Origin: Bergeyella sp.
GTDB lineage: Bacteria; Bacteroidota; Bacteroidia; Flavobacteriales; Weeksellaceae
NCBI GenBank assembly: GCA_030263285.1
Contig: SZYB01000003.1
Span: 145,872-209,871, forward strand
Length of the DNA stretch: 64,000 nt
Reading direction: 5' to 3'
Shown here: positions 63,208 through 64,000 of the stretch, in pieces
How positions within the stretch are numbered: position 1 is the stretch's first letter
How the letters are laid out: each line of letters begins with the position of its first letter
The notes under the pieces: model-generated
Told to the model about the DNA's origin: nothing
Seen by the model: the letters and a program-made list of their open reading frames with translations, nothing else
The model's database searches: none
Position numbers and translations under genes: made by a program

Positions 63208-63579
63208 ATGTCGTCTGTATTCAGGATTGTACTTTTTTTGTACGGTATTTTTCTCACTTATCTGCTTCTCAGGGAACCGACTTCCATGGGATTTTGTCCT
63301 GTTTTATTTAAGGGCTGGGATAAAGCCGCTCACTTTGTCACTTTCGCACTTCTGGGTATATTTTTTTTGTTCTCTTTTCCGGGAATGAAGCGGTTTTATT
63401 ATTTCTGCATTCTTATTTCTTATGCATTTTTTACCGAGATTCTACAGGACGAGACGGATAATGGAAGATCACTAGAATTCCTTGATGTGGTGGCAGATTC
63501 TCTGGGTGTTACATCTGCTTATTTTGTCCATAGTAAGATGGAGCCTCTAATTGCAAAAATATTTTCAAGATTTTATTGA
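63208..63579 (+). CDS. VanZ-like membrane protein
   Basis: A 123-residue membrane protein with four predicted helices (residues about 4-21, 41-57, 61-80 and 95-112). The VanZ-type blocks DKAAHFVTFALLGIFFLF and FFTEILQDETDNGRSLEFLDVVADSLGV are present, with the acidic residues that the family conserves. The name derives from a teicoplanin-resistance accessory gene; in Bacteroidetes these proteins are a common housekeeping group without known role, and a resistance function should not be assumed. It follows gcvH with a one-base gap and probably shares its transcript. Confidence 0.85.
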   Translation: MSSVFRIVLFLYGIFLTYLLLREPTSMGFCPVLFKGWDKAAHFVTFALLGIFFLFSFPGMKRFYYFCILISYAFFTEILQDETDNGRSLEFLDVVADSLGVTSAYFVHSKMEPLIAKIFSRFY

Positions 63580-63891
63580 TGTTCTAATCTATGTTTGTGG
63601 ATAAAATTTTATTGTATATAACCCATTATTAATTAATAAATTGAACTTCTATGTTTTTCACATTGTCATTTTTAAGAAAGGCTGGTGCAAAAAATTAAAA
63701 AATATTGTACTATCTTCGCGTTTGTGGAGTTGGGGAAGGGGGATATTCTTGTGGCAGATGTTTTAGGTGGTGGGATGGTGTCCTTGTTTTCGGATCAAAG
63801 AGGTGGAGTTCTTTCTGGATGGATGTTAGGGTTATTGATTTTGTAAGGAGTCAGTTGCATGGGTTCCGTCCGCAGTTTTTTCTAATTTTTT
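63580..63891. other. gene-free stretch at the right edge
   Basis: No gene is recognised between the VanZ-like gene and the promoter at 63892. A 66-codon frame (63705-63905) has no homology signal and is Gly/Ser/Trp-rich, as chance frames in G-rich DNA are. A near-consensus TATCTTCG lies at 63711-63718 but lacks a -33 partner. Confidence 0.4.
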
Positions 63892-63923
63892 TTTGTATAG
63901 TTTAAAAAAAGGTTATACATTTG
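63892..63923 (+). promoter_or_regulatory. strong consensus promoter reading out of the window
   Basis: TTTG (63892-63895) and TACATTTG (63916-63923) are separated by 20 bases, a full match to the consensus. The 77 bases that follow contain no start codon of an obvious gene, so the transcribed gene (possibly an RNA gene) lies beyond the edge. Confidence 0.7.
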
Positions 63924-64000
63924 CATTCGCGAATCTTGGGATGGTTGATGGCGAGGGGTTTTTGGGTGAGGGATTTTAGCGAATGGAGCGATAGAGTTCA

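Noticed and set aside
63208..63579. Antibiotic (teicoplanin) resistance gene suggested by VanZ similarity
   Set aside because: VanZ-like proteins are common housekeeping membrane proteins in this phylum and no other van gene is present.
63705..63905. 66-codon + strand frame at the right edge
   Set aside because: Composition (Gly, Ser, Trp, Arg) fits chance reading of G-rich DNA, and the frame runs into the consensus promoter.
1..64000. CRISPR array, prophage, transposase or toxin-antitoxin module
   Set aside because: No regularly spaced direct repeats, phage structural genes, integrases or transposases were seen.

Overview
The window is chromosomal DNA of a Bacteroidetes bacterium, most likely class Flavobacteriia and probably the Chryseobacterium/Riemerella/Elizabethkingia group (Weeksellaceae). 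The evidence is a complete SprA (type IX secretion translocon), a protein with a C-terminal type IX sorting tail, a SusC/SusD pair, a bactofilin, many lipoproteins with Bacteroidetes lipoboxes, almost no Shine-Dalgarno sequences, and promoters of the TTTG-N(19-23)-TAnnTTTG type. The G+C content looks close to 40 % by eye. The family-level placement is inference from gene content and order.

Left part (1-13.6 kb): two biosynthetic clusters on the + strand. ilvD-ilvB-ilvN-ilvC-ilvA gives the complete set specific to isoleucine/valine synthesis except the shared transaminase; no leu genes lie among them. It is followed by purM-purN-purH-purD-guaA, the late steps of IMP synthesis plus the GMP branch. 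The purM leader contains a 25-codon ORF whose stop codon lies inside a terminator-like hairpin, a candidate attenuator.

13.6-24 kb: a glutaminyl-cyclase lipoprotein, a BON-domain lipoprotein with a decayed SH3b-type gene behind it, about 0.9 kb of gene-poor DNA holding a perfect 19-bp inverted repeat, a Na+/dicarboxylate symporter, a lone 2-oxoacid dehydrogenase E2, a ClC antiporter, a nonsense-mutated TIGR01777 epimerase behind a DUF493 gene, an M23 peptidase and a bactofilin.

24-36 kb: a compact heavy-metal RND efflux operon (adaptor, CzcA-type pump, TolC-type channel, beta-barrel protein), convergent with metE; then a siderophore-type TonB receptor and a Rieske-like lipoprotein that has lost its cluster ligands.

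36-48 kb: greA (with a possible leader terminator), a HIT protein, clpX, a large type IX cargo protein followed by a small PID-CTERM-like membrane protein, a TlpA-like thioredoxin, tRNA-Met, a DUF4377 lipoprotein, then on the - strand DUF3810, a FucP-like sugar transporter, an acyltransferase and a frameshifted GtrA-like remnant.

47-64 kb: a BadF-type kinase, malic enzyme, ruvA, sprA, susC, susD, gcvH and vanZ. The window ends with a strong consensus promoter reading out of it.

No CRISPR array, prophage, intact insertion sequence or recognisable defence system was seen. The notable material is regulatory (purM, greA and susC leaders), the type IX cargo/PID-CTERM pair, and three decayed genes that point to ongoing gene loss.
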